Source of the DNA: Thermotoga profunda AZM34c06
GTDB lineage: Bacteria; Thermotogota; Thermotogae; Thermotogales; DSM-5069
Length of the DNA: 64,000 nucleotides
NCBI RefSeq assembly: GCF_000828675.1
Contig: NZ_AP014510.1
Location: 186,001 to 250,000, forward strand
Direction of reading: 5' to 3'
Shown: one piece after another, positions 48,776 through 58,565 of the stretch
Layout of the letters: every line of letters starts with the position of its first letter
How positions within the stretch are numbered: position 1 is the stretch's first letter
Notes under the pieces: generated by a model
What the model saw: the letters and a program-made list of their open reading frames with translations, nothing else
The model's database searches: none
What the model was told of the DNA's origin: nothing
Translations under genes and position numbers: made by a program

Positions 48776-51133
48776 ATGGTTGAAAAATTAGTTGATTTTT
48801 GGAAAGCCTGTTGTTATATTTCAGCTGGTATGATTTACCTCAAAGACAATCCACTTTTGAAGGAACCTCTTAAACCCGAACATATAAAAAACAGATTACT
48901 CGGTCATTGGGGCGCTTCACCCGCTTTGAGCTTTGTATATACTCATGCCAATAGAGTGATAAAAAAGTACAATCTGAATGCCATTTTCATTGCCGGACCA
49001 GGTCACGGAGCACCTGGCGTGATAGCACCTGTATATCTTGAAGGAACATTGAGCGAATACTATCCAGAGTTCACACAAGATGAAGAAGGTATGAGAAAAC
49101 TTTTCAAATGCTTTTCTTTTCCAGGTGGTTTTGGCAGTCACTGCACACCTGAATTGCCTGGTTCGATACAGGAAGGTGGTGAGCTTGGTTATTCACTCTC
49201 TCATGCCTACGGTGCGATTTTTGATAATCCGAAGCTTGTAGCTATAACAGTTATTGGTGATGGTGAAGCGGAAACAGGACCTCTTGCGGCGTCGTGGCAT
49301 TCCAACAAATTTCTCAATCCAGCCAGAGACGGTGCCGTCTTACCGATATTGTCTTTGAACGGTTATAAAATAAACAACCCAACGATTCTCTCCCGAATAG
49401 AAGAGAGTGAATTGCTTAATTTATTCAAAGGTTATGGTTATGATCCTATCATTGTTGATGGGACCGATGATTATCTTGAATCACATCAAAAAATGATTGA
49501 AGCAATGGATAAAAGCATTGAAAGAATAATCGACATCTGGTCTGAGGCTAAAGAAAAAATTGAAAGGCCAATTTTACCTATGATAATCTTGAGGTCTCCA
49601 AAGGGTTGGACCGCTCCGAAGACTATAAAAACTCACTACATTGAAGGGTACTGGAGATCGCACCAGGTACCACTTGCTGATGTCAAAGAAAATTTGGATT
49701 CTCTGAAAATCTTAGAGCGCTGGCTAATGAGTTATGAACCTGATAAACTCTTTGATCAATCTGGAGGATTGAGAAAAGACTTACTTGAACTCATTCCACC
49801 AGACAATTTAAAGATGAGTAAAAATCCGAATGCAAACGGTGGACTTGTCAGAATTCCGCTGAAATTACCACAGTTTAAAGAATTTTCCGTTGATCCTGAG
49901 CAACAAAAATACTATGAGAATACCCGCCCATTAGGGGATTATCTTAAAAAAATTATGGATCTCAACCACAATAATTTTAGAGTCTTTGGACCAGATGAAA
50001 CAAAATCTAACAAACTCGATGCGACGTTTGTTCATGGCAAGACTTGGAATGCGAAAATTTTCCCCGTAGATAGTGATGAAGGCTATCTTTCGACCTTTGG
50101 AAGGGTTATGGAAATTCTCTCTGAACATACGATTGAGGGTTGGCTCGAAGGATATTTACTCACAGGTAGACATGGTTTTCTTAACACTTATGAAGGGTTT
50201 GCACCTATCATTTCCTCGATGGTCAATCAATTTGGAAAGTGGGTTGATATATCTTCAGACATTCCCTGGAGAATGCCCATTTCTTCTTTGAATTTGTTAC
50301 TGACTTCTGTCGTATGGCGGCAAGATCACAACGGTTTTACACACCAGGATCCAGGTTTCATAACCTCAATAGTTGATAAATGGCCTAATGTAGTTAGAGT
50401 TTATTTTCCACCGGACGCAAATACACTTTTGGCAACAGTATGGCATTGCTTACAAACGACGAACAGAATAAACATCATAGTAGCCGACAAGCAAAAACAT
50501 CCACAATATTTGAATATTGATGAAGCAACTAAAAATGTGGCAAAAGGTATTGGAATATGGGATTTTGCATCAAACCATCCTCAAGAAGAGCCAGATGTGA
50601 TTGTGGCAAGTTGTGGTGATATTCCGACCAAGGAGGCTGTTTCGGCAATAAAGATTTTGAAAGAGTTTTTCCCAGAACTTAGAATAAGATTTGTGAATGT
50701 GATAAACCTCTTCACCCTAACACCAAATGCCGAACATCCCGACGGATTAACCGACAGAGAGTTTGATTCTTATTTCACCACCGACAAACCTGTTATATTT
50801 AATTTTCATGGCTATCCTTGGCTCATACACAGACTTACTTACAGAAGAAAAAACCATGACAATATCCATGTTCGAGGCTATCGTGAAAACAGAAAATATG
50901 GAATAGATTCCACCGCGCTTTCGCCGTTTTTGAAAGGTAGGGGAGGCATAACTACACCAATGCAATTGGCAATTTTGAATCAAATTGACAGATTCAGCAT
51001 AGCGATAGATGTAATAGATAGAGTTGAACACATAAGTCAAAAAGCTGGTTATGCAAGAGATTTGATAAGAAATGCTCAAATTGAAGCCCTCCAATATGCT
51101 TATGAACATGGCATAGACAAACCTGATTTTTGA
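48776..51133 (+). CDS. Xylulose-5-phosphate/fructose-6-phosphate phosphoketolase
   Basis: Thiamine diphosphate enzyme of 785 residues, full length. It splits xylulose-5-P (and/or fructose-6-P) with phosphate into acetyl phosphate and a sugar phosphate. Signatures: GHWGASPALSFVYTHANRVI, EGGELGYSLSHAYGA (XFP signature 1) and GDGEAETGPLAASWHSNKFL. The middle domain has WRQDHNGFTHQDPGF. GAGGTG precedes the ATG. It stands alone, with no acetate kinase beside it, next to a mobile-element scar. Lateral acquisition is possible but not shown by visible codon use. Confidence 0.95.
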   Translation: MVEKLVDFWKACCYISAGMIYLKDNPLLKEPLKPEHIKNRLLGHWGASPALSFVYTHANRVIKKYNLNAIFIAGPGHGAPGVIAPVYLEGTLSEYYPEFTQDEEGMRKLFKCFSFPGGFGSHCTPELPGSIQEGGELGYSLSHAYGAIFDNPKLVAITVIGDGEAETGPLAASWHSNKFLNPARDGAVLPILSLNGYKINNPTILSRIEESELLNLFKGYGYDPIIVDGTDDYLESHQKMIEAMDKSIERIIDIWSEAKEKIERPILPMIILRSPKGWTAPKTIKTHYIEGYWRSHQVPLADVKENLDSLKILERWLMSYEPDKLFDQSGGLRKDLLELIPPDNLKMSKNPNANGGLVRIPLKLPQFKEFSVDPEQQKYYENTRPLGDYLKKIMDLNHNNFRVFGPDETKSNKLDATFVHGKTWNAKIFPVDSDEGYLSTFGRVMEILSEHTIEGWLEGYLLTGRHGFLNTYEGFAPIISSMVNQFGKWVDISSDIPWRMPISSLNLLLTSVVWRQDHNGFTHQDPGFITSIVDKWPNVVRVYFPPDANTLLATVWHCLQTTNRINIIVADKQKHPQYLNIDEATKNVAKGIGIWDFASNHPQEEPDVIVASCGDIPTKEAVSAIKILKEFFPELRIRFVNVINLFTLTPNAEHPDGLTDREFDSYFTTDKPVIFNFHGYPWLIHRLTYRRKNHDNIHVRGYRENRKYGIDSTALSPFLKGRGGITTPMQLAILNQIDRFSIAIDVIDRVEHISQKAGYARDLIRNAQIEALQYAYEHGIDKPDF

Positions 51134-51157
51134 ATTTGATTAAAGGGGGGATTGGTT

Positions 51158-52255
51158 TTGAAAATTAAAGCTGTGTACATCAGCGGTAAATTCACCGTTA
51201 TGATCCCTCTTTTAGAATTCCTTGTGATATGGATTGGTTTGCCGGTTCTTATCTTCAGTTTACTGAATTGGAAAATTTCTGCCTGGATCATTTTTCTTGG
51301 TTTTATTGGAAGTTTGATTCTATCTCTTTTTGTTTGCGTCATAACCTACAGATTTGTAATAAATCTGGCTCGAAAAAAGTATGGTGAAATCTTATTAGAA
51401 AATGATTGCCTTAGATATAAAATAGGTAGGCGCAGAGGCATGATCGATTTGAAAAAACCACATGATGTTAGAATTCGCGCCGGATCAAGTGGGTTAGGTC
51501 AGCCAGCTGCTCAGATTGATTTTCGACAGACTGGATTAATGATCCATCTTTATGGAGCAATTCGCGAAGAAGTATTGAATGCATTTCCAGAATCGTACTT
51601 CATCAGCGAGCTTTCTGTTTTACCAGAAGAAGGTTTATGGGGTTTTACACTTTATACAGATAATCCTGAACAAAAGAGATTTTTCTTTGCCCTGTTAGAA
51701 CTTCTTTGGAAAAATCGAGATAAAAACACATACTTTCAATCCTATGCACATTATCCTTGGCATCAAAAACCTAACCCAGCTTTCAAGTACATCAAGGTTA
51801 TAAAAACCGATTCCATGACATTTGAAGAAAAAGAATTTATAAATACAATTTTGACACAGTTTGTGGACAAACTCGAAAACTCCTATGTACGTGCAACTCC
51901 AGATTACCTTGTGGGATGGGCTTATAAATCTTTTAAAAGCACATGGACTGGCACTCCAGATTACTATTGTGTAATGCCCATTGGTTATATTCATGTTGAA
52001 GTTTCTCTGCCAAAACCGAATTGGAAACCGTTCATTATTGGACATGTTATCTTAGAAACTCTTTCTAATTTAATCGATTCTTCCAGACCATATGGTCCCA
52101 TCCTTCAGGATCATAGGTACTTATATGTGCGTGGATATAATGAAAATGGTGAAGTTTTGGAAATGGCTTTCGATTGGTATGATTTAACAGATTCACTATA
52201 TGAGGAATCTGAAATATTTGTTCGGTTTGTTTCCAGCCGTTTCCATTCCTCTTAG
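51158..52255 (+). CDS. Unknown membrane-anchored protein ending inside the CRISPR array
   Basis: About 365 residues. Two N-terminal membrane helices (VMIPLLEFLVIWIGLPVLIFSLL and AWIIFLGFIGSLILSLFVCVITYRF) are followed by about 300 soluble residues rich in Trp and Tyr (SYAHYPWHQKPNPAFKYIK, TWTGTPDYYCVMPIGYIHVE). I recognise no family. The TTG at 51158 sits 7 bases after a G6 ribosome site. TTG at 51152 is the alternative. The stop TAG (52253-52255) and the last residues (RFHSS) are read from the first CRISPR repeat, so the original C-terminus may have been replaced. Confidence 0.75.
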   Translation: MKIKAVYISGKFTVMIPLLEFLVIWIGLPVLIFSLLNWKISAWIIFLGFIGSLILSLFVCVITYRFVINLARKKYGEILLENDCLRYKIGRRRGMIDLKKPHDVRIRAGSSGLGQPAAQIDFRQTGLMIHLYGAIREEVLNAFPESYFISELSVLPEEGLWGFTLYTDNPEQKRFFFALLELLWKNRDKNTYFQSYAHYPWHQKPNPAFKYIKVIKTDSMTFEEKEFINTILTQFVDKLENSYVRATPDYLVGWAYKSFKSTWTGTPDYYCVMPIGYIHVEVSLPKPNWKPFIIGHVILETLSNLIDSSRPYGPILQDHRYLYVRGYNENGEVLEMAFDWYDLTDSLYEESEIFVRFVSSRFHSS

Positions 52256-55200
52256 ATTCGATTGAAACTCGAAGAATGGAGAAAAATGGGTTTTAATGTA
52301 ATCTGTTTCCATTCCTCTTAGATTCGATTGAAACTTTTTATGAATTCCTTGGGTACAGTAGTCATTCATTTGTTTCCATTCCTCTTAGATTCGATTGAAA
52401 CTATGTATAGTGCTTGCTCAGGATTCATTGTCTGTGTGGTTTCCATTCCTCTTAGATTCGATTGAAACAATGCTGGGTGTCCATGACAGCTGTGAGCCGT
52501 CCTTGTTTCCATTCCTCTTAGATTCGATTGAAACGTTTGACTTTTTCGATCAACTCAGAGGGTAGAATTGGTTTCCATTCCTCTTAGATTCGATTGAAAC
52601 GATTTTTGCAAAACGAAAACCATACCATGTGAAAGAGTTTCCATTCCTCTTAGATTCGATTGAAACATTATGGAGTACAACAGAGAAATGGGTATTACTT
52701 TATGTTTCCATTCCTCTTAGATTCGATTGAAACTTGGGTGCCCATGCACCCAAAAAGGAGGGAAATTTAGTTTCCATTCCTCTTAGATTCGATTGAAACT
52801 GGGTGCATGAGCACCCAAAAAAAGGAGGGAATTTTAGTTTCCATTCCTCTTAGATTCGATTGAAACCAGTTCTTCCACCATGATATGCATTTCTTTCTAA
52901 TTGTTTCCATTCCTCTTAGATTCGATTGAAACGGGGGTGAGATTAATAAGAACAGAGAAAGGAACACGTTTCCATTCCTCTTAGATTCGATTGAAACTTA
53001 CACGTTTGACTATTGACATGTAACAAATATCAAAGTTTCCATTCCTCTTAGATTCGATTGAAACTTACCACGAATCGACGGTGCTATTGAGTTGAATTCG
53101 TTTCCATTCCTCTTAGATTCGATTGAAACTCAGAGGTCTTTATAAGCACTTCAAAGTGCCAGTTGTGTTTCCATTCCTCTTAGATTCGATTGAAACAGAT
53201 TCTCCACGCTTTGCTCATACACAGCAAGCAACGTTTCCATTCCTCTTAGATTCGATTGAAACTTGAAGGTAATCACGAAGCGAGAACGAGGAAGCAGGTG
53301 TTTCCATTCCTCTTAGATTCGATTGAAACCCCGCTTTTACTGTTTCAGTACCACTTGCAATCAGTGTTTCCATTCCTCTTAGATTCGATTGAAACTTGCA
53401 TCCGAAGCAATGCAACCATTATTCGATGCGTGTTTCCATTCCTCTTAGATTCGATTGAAACGATGCCTCAACTAAAAAAGATGCACTTATAAAACTCAGT
53501 TTCCATTCCTCTTAGATTCGATTGAAACTTGAAGGGTATGGCATTCAGCCCAATCCTAACACATAGTTTCCATTCCTCTTAGATTCGATTGAAACCATTG
53601 ATCGAAAGAATTGCTGCTCTGGAAACGAAAGTGTTTCCATTCCTCTTAGATTCGATTGAAACCGTTTCTCGTACTATGCTTGAATTACCACGAATCGAGT
53701 TTCCATTCCTCTTAGATTCGATTGAAACCAGGCCTTTTTGCTTAGTGAGGTGAGAACAATGCCTTGTTTCCATTCCTCTTAGATTCGATTGAAACCCAAC
53801 TGCAGAATTTCAGGATCATCCGTTTCTACCAGTTTCCATTCCTCTTAGATTCGATTGAAACTTGCAAAACGCTCACCAAGATCGGCAATGGTCTTTAAGT
53901 TTCCATTCCTCTTAGATTCGATTGAAACTCTCGACTATCTTCATCATCTTGTGAAAGCTCATTAGTTTCCATTCCTCTTAGATTCGATTGAAACCGGTGA
54001 AGATCATGACGAATCAGGATTCAGGATTGTGTTTCCATTCCTCTTAGATTCGATTGAAACGAAAAAGAAAAGCCCGCATCAAAGCGGGCATATCTCGGTT
54101 TCCATTCCTCTTAGATTCGATTGAAACACAATTCAGCGTCAAGTACAGACTTAGCCTTACTACAGTTTCCATTCCTCTTAGATTCGATTGAAACCAAAAT
54201 TGTAGCCACTATTCCTGCAAACTCGGACTGGAGTTTCCATTCCTCTTAGATTCGATTGAAACAATTAGAAGCAGGAAAGAGACAACCATCGCTCCGATGT
54301 TTCCATTCCTCTTAGATTCGATTGAAACCTGCCAAAGAAGTCTGTTTATTTCTGTTATCTTATCGTTTCCATTCCTCTTAGATTCGATTGAAACAAAGTA
54401 CTCCTGCACCGAAAGTAAAAGTTTCGCCAGAGTTTCCATTCCTCTTAGATTCGATTGAAACCTGGCAAGGAACGCTGGGTATACAGTAATGTTTTGAGTT
54501 TCCATTCCTCTTAGATTCGATTGAAACGGTGGAGTGTATGTTAAAGGTTATTGGTGAGAGTTTGTTTCCATTCCTCTTAGATTCGATTGAAACGTTAGTG
54601 CATTAAGTGTTGCGTTTGTAGTGAACTGGAGTTTCCATTCCTCTTAGATTCGATTGAAACGGTTGAGAAAGACAGATCCTGAAGCCTGCAAAATCCTGTT
54701 TCCATTCCTCTTAGATTCGATTGAAACTTTGGTTGACGAAGCAAACATATGGTTTAGTTCTCGGTTTCCATTCCTCTTAGATTCGATTGAAACGGGGTTC
54801 GTATTATCCAGACGCTTTAGTTCGTGTATAGTTTCCATTCCTCTTAGATTCGATTGAAACCTATGTTGTGCCCACCAATTCAGCAAATCTTTGTCCCTGT
54901 TTCCATTCCTCTTAGATTCGATTGAAACAATGCATCAACAAGTTGTGCACCTTTTATAGTTATGGTTTCCATTCCTCTTAGATTCGATTGAAACATCTAT
55001 GCTTAAATGTGGCTTTAAAATTATTACACACGGTTTCCATTCCTCTTAGATTCGATTGAAACCAACACCACTCATGTCAACATTTACATTTAATGTATCG
55101 TTTCCATTCCTCTTAGATTCGATTGAAACAAGAAATTTACATGATTTTCTGATTATTTGTAATAGGTTTCCATTCCTCTTAGATTCGATTGAAACCACTT

Positions 55201-58124
55201 GATCTTGCACTTGTTGGGGTCAAGAAAATAATCGTTTCCATTCCTCTTAGATTCGATTGAAACTGTTCTTGCGAACGCGAAATAGTTATGAAAAGTGTGT
55301 AGTTTCCATTCCTCTTAGATTCGATTGAAACCGTGTGAAGGCTGGTTTATCATCAGCCCTGAGTCGATGTTTCCATTCCTCTTAGATTCGATTGAAACTG
55401 GCTTCCAGGGTGGAAGGAAGCAACAGAAAATTGGGTTTCCATTCCTCTTAGATTCGATTGAAACGTCTGTATCACAATAATATACATTTTGCCATCCTGT
55501 TTCGTTTCCATTCCTCTTAGATTCGATTGAAACTTATCGGATTTGGAAAGAGCAGATCGAGCTCGAACAGGTTTCCATTCCTCTTAGATTCGATTGAAAC
55601 TGTCTTTAGTCTCGGTAGATGTCGAATTGTTCACAAGTTTCCATTCCTCTTAGATTCGATTGAAACCTCCTTCGCAAAACTGCATTTTCTGGTATTAAAG
55701 TTGTTTCCATTCCTCTTAGATTCGATTGAAACACTAAAGAACGGCTCACAGTCATGGACACCCAGCATGTTTCCATTCCTCTTAGATTCGATTGAAACCA
55801 ATTCAATATCTGCTCTAAGAACGTTTGCATTGTAGTTTCCATTCCTCTTAGATTCGATTGAAACCTGAGCAACACGCTTGAAAAGATACCTTACGATGTT
55901 CGTTTCCATTCCTCTTAGATTCGATTGAAACTGTGACGGGAGCAGAACTATCATCAGGAGTGAGAACTGTTTCCATTCCTCTTAGATTCGATTGAAACTG
56001 AGTTGTTTGAGATGAAAAAGCAAGTCTTGATCCGGTTTCCATTCCTCTTAGATTCGATTGAAACTTGGTTGTGTTGGTGTTTTGCCTTTCAAGCGTGACT
56101 CGTTTCCATTCCTCTTAGATTCGATTGAAACTGCCAATCTTCGTGCACTCATGCCTGTTTGAACCGAGTTTCCATTCCTCTTAGATTCGATTGAAACGTG
56201 GTGATCGTTTCAAGATGCGATTTTTTGACTCATGTTTCCATTCCTCTTAGATTCGATTGAAACATGGTGAATGGAAAATTTCTTGCGCAGGACTTCTGGG
56301 TTTCCATTCCTCTTAGATTCGATTGAAACAAGTTTGTTTTTGAACAGCAAGCGGTATCGAATCTCTGTTTCCATTCCTCTTAGATTCGATTGAAACACGA
56401 TGTTGACAAAGCCCAAGCAAATGTAAATGTCAGTTTCCATTCCTCTTAGATTCGATTGAAACCCTGCGGCAGACAAAACACGTTCATACTCTTCAACCAG
56501 GTTTCCATTCCTCTTAGATTCGATTGAAACCCTGCGGCAGACAAAACACGTTCATACTCTTCAACCAGGTTTCCATTCCTCTTAGATTCGATTGAAACAT
56601 TTTCCATTCACCATCGACGTATTTTTTGTAAGGAGTTTCCATTCCTCTTAGATTCGATTGAAACTGTAAGGATAACGCTTGTTTTCAGAATCCAAGAAAG
56701 GTTTCCATTCCTCTTAGATTCGATTGAAACGTGATGGGGGGGTTTAACCTCCCCGTTTTGAAAGGAGGTTTCCATTCCTCTTAGATTCGATTGAAACTCA
56801 GCCACTCTATATCACCTTCAAAACCGTTGTAAGAGTTTCCATTCCTCTTAGATTCGATTGAAACGCCTGATAGTACTCTTACCTGTGATCTTGGCTCTCT
56901 GTTTCCATTCCTCTTAGATTCGATTGAAACCTCTCATCGCGTTGAATCGCTGTTTTTTCTGTATATATGTTTCCATTCCTCTTAGATTCGATTGAAACTT
57001 TTTTCTTCTGGAGAGTTGTTTATCAGCAACGAGAGTTTCCATTCCTCTTAGATTCGATTGAAACCCAAATGCGAGCGCTAAATTATCGGGAGTTGCATCG
57101 AGGTTTCCATTCCTCTTAGATTCGATTGAAACATGGTAGATGTGATATGCCAGATCATCTCGTTGCTGAGTTTCCATTCCTCTTAGATTCGATTGAAACT
57201 TGTTGGTATTTACAGAGTAATCACGTCTGAAAAGAGTTTCCATTCCTCTTAGATTCGATTGAAACGCAAGTTGTTCGCTTGCGGTTTAGGTTGCTCAGTT
57301 TGTTTCCATTCCTCTTAGATTCGATTGAAACCTCTTTCAGAACGTTGCTGATTCTTCATTTCATCAAGTTTCCATTCCTCTTAGATTCGATTGAAACGCG
57401 TTAGAAGATTATAAAAAGGAGATGTGGCAAAAGAGTTTCCATTCCTCTTAGATTCGATTGAAACGTTATAAGCGTCGTGAGGATAACCTTACGACGCTTT
57501 GTTTCCATTCCTCTTAGATTCGATTGAAACGTATGGTTTCTGATTTAACGGTAACTGGTTTCTTGTGTTTCCATTCCTCTTAGATTCGATTGAAACTAAG
57601 TAGTAAGAGTGAGATATACTTCTTCATCAACAGTTTCCATTCCTCTTAGATTCGATTGAAACCTTGAAGACAAAGACATTATGCATGTTGAGGTTACTTG
57701 TTTCCATTCCTCTTAGATTCGATTGAAACGCTTTCCACCAACAGTCTCTTCACGTGATTCAGGGAGTTTCCATTCCTCTTAGATTCGATTGAAACTGCAA
57801 TTGAATGTGTAAATCTTGTTGTTGAAGAAATGTTTCCATTCCTCTTAGATTCGATTGAAACTATTATAAATCTTTCAAAACTGCAGAGCGTAGAATGTTT
57901 CCATTCCTCTTAGATTCGATTGAAACGAGGTGCCTTTATGAACACATATTTGAAGTATTCGTGTTTCCATTCCTCTTAGATTCGATTGAAACTGATTATG
58001 AGTGTATTGTATTAAATAGATTGAAAGGGTTTCCATTCCTCTTAGATTCGATTGAAACTGAGAATCAATCTGTTTATAGTCAAATACTTCTCCTGTTTCC
58101 ATTCCTCTTAGATTCGATTGAAAC
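52239..58124 (-). CRISPR. CRISPR array, 89 repeats and 88 spacers, type I-B
   Basis: Eighty-nine 30-base repeats, on the forward strand starting GTTTCCATTCC and ending GATTGAAAC, which I counted one by one and saw no variant. Starts are 65-69 bases apart, so spacers are 35-39 bases, mostly 36-37. The cas operon and AT-rich leader lie on the right, so the array is read leftward. The crRNA 5' handle would be ATGGAAAC, and the reverse-strand repeat resembles the Thermotoga maritima one at both ends. Spacers 64 and 65 are identical. The leader-distal repeat (52239-52268) is intact and lies in a coding end. Open frames that run through the array are artefacts of the repeat period. Confidence 0.99.
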
Positions 58125-58565
58125 TCATATTATTCTTAATAGAATATTATCATAAGATTTTATATTTGTCAAAATTAGCTTTGCTACGGGGAATAGAATA
58201 AAACTAATACCTTAGTGAATTCAGGCAAAATGGTTTGTCACTTGTGGTTTTGAACCATTCGGAATTTTTTCATTATCTAAGGTTCACTCAGAAAATTGGC
58301 ATTTTCACGATTTTTATTAACAAAACCAAAAAACGATTGTGAATTTTCACAATGTGGTTTAAGTCATTATTATATCAAAAAATCTCTACTATGATATATA
58401 TACATAGTATATCGATTATCACAATATAGTTTTAATTTAACAATTGATATGTGATAATTCATTTTACGCAATTTCGAGTGAAAACATGTACGTTTGGATG
58501 ATTAATATTACTTCACTATTACATTATGTTTAACAAGGAAGTTTGTGAGTCCTAAAGCGCATTTA
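58125..58565 (-). other. CRISPR leader
   Basis: A 441-base AT-rich stretch with no gene between the leader-proximal repeat and the cas3 stop. It contains the pre-crRNA promoter (58144-58172) and two similar 14-base blocks, TCACAATGTGGTTT (58347-58360) and TCACAATATAGTTT (58419-58432), about 72 bases apart, that may bind a factor for adaptation or transcription. Confidence 0.85.
58144..58172 (-). promoter_or_regulatory. Promoter of pre-crRNA
   Basis: On the reverse strand TTGACA (58172-58167, perfect), a 17-base spacer and TAATAT (58149-58144), with TG one base before the -10 (extended -10). Transcription should start near 58137, about 12 bases before the first repeat. Confidence 0.8.

Noticed and set aside
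53995-54030. Spacer 27 as self-targeting of valS (shared GGTGAAGATCATG)
   Set aside because: Only 13 bases match and the flanks differ. Coding-type sequence of this kind recurs by chance.
55063-56432. Spacers 43 and 63 sharing ACATTTACATTT
   Set aside because: Low-complexity sequence, internal rather than end to end, with differing flanks.
55799-56468. Spacers 55 and 63 overlapping at ACGATGTT
   Set aside because: The match is 8 bases, and the last base of spacer 55 disagrees. It is not significant on its own.
56999-57367. Spacers 72 and 77 sharing ATCAGCAACG
   Set aside because: Ten internal bases only, no end overlap, and flanks diverge at once.
52767-58155. Open frames of 60-110 codons on both strands through the array, with repeating peptides such as ESKRNGN or FPFLLDSIET
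   Set aside because: They are read from the CRISPR repeat, which has no stop in some frames. They have no ribosome site and no family.
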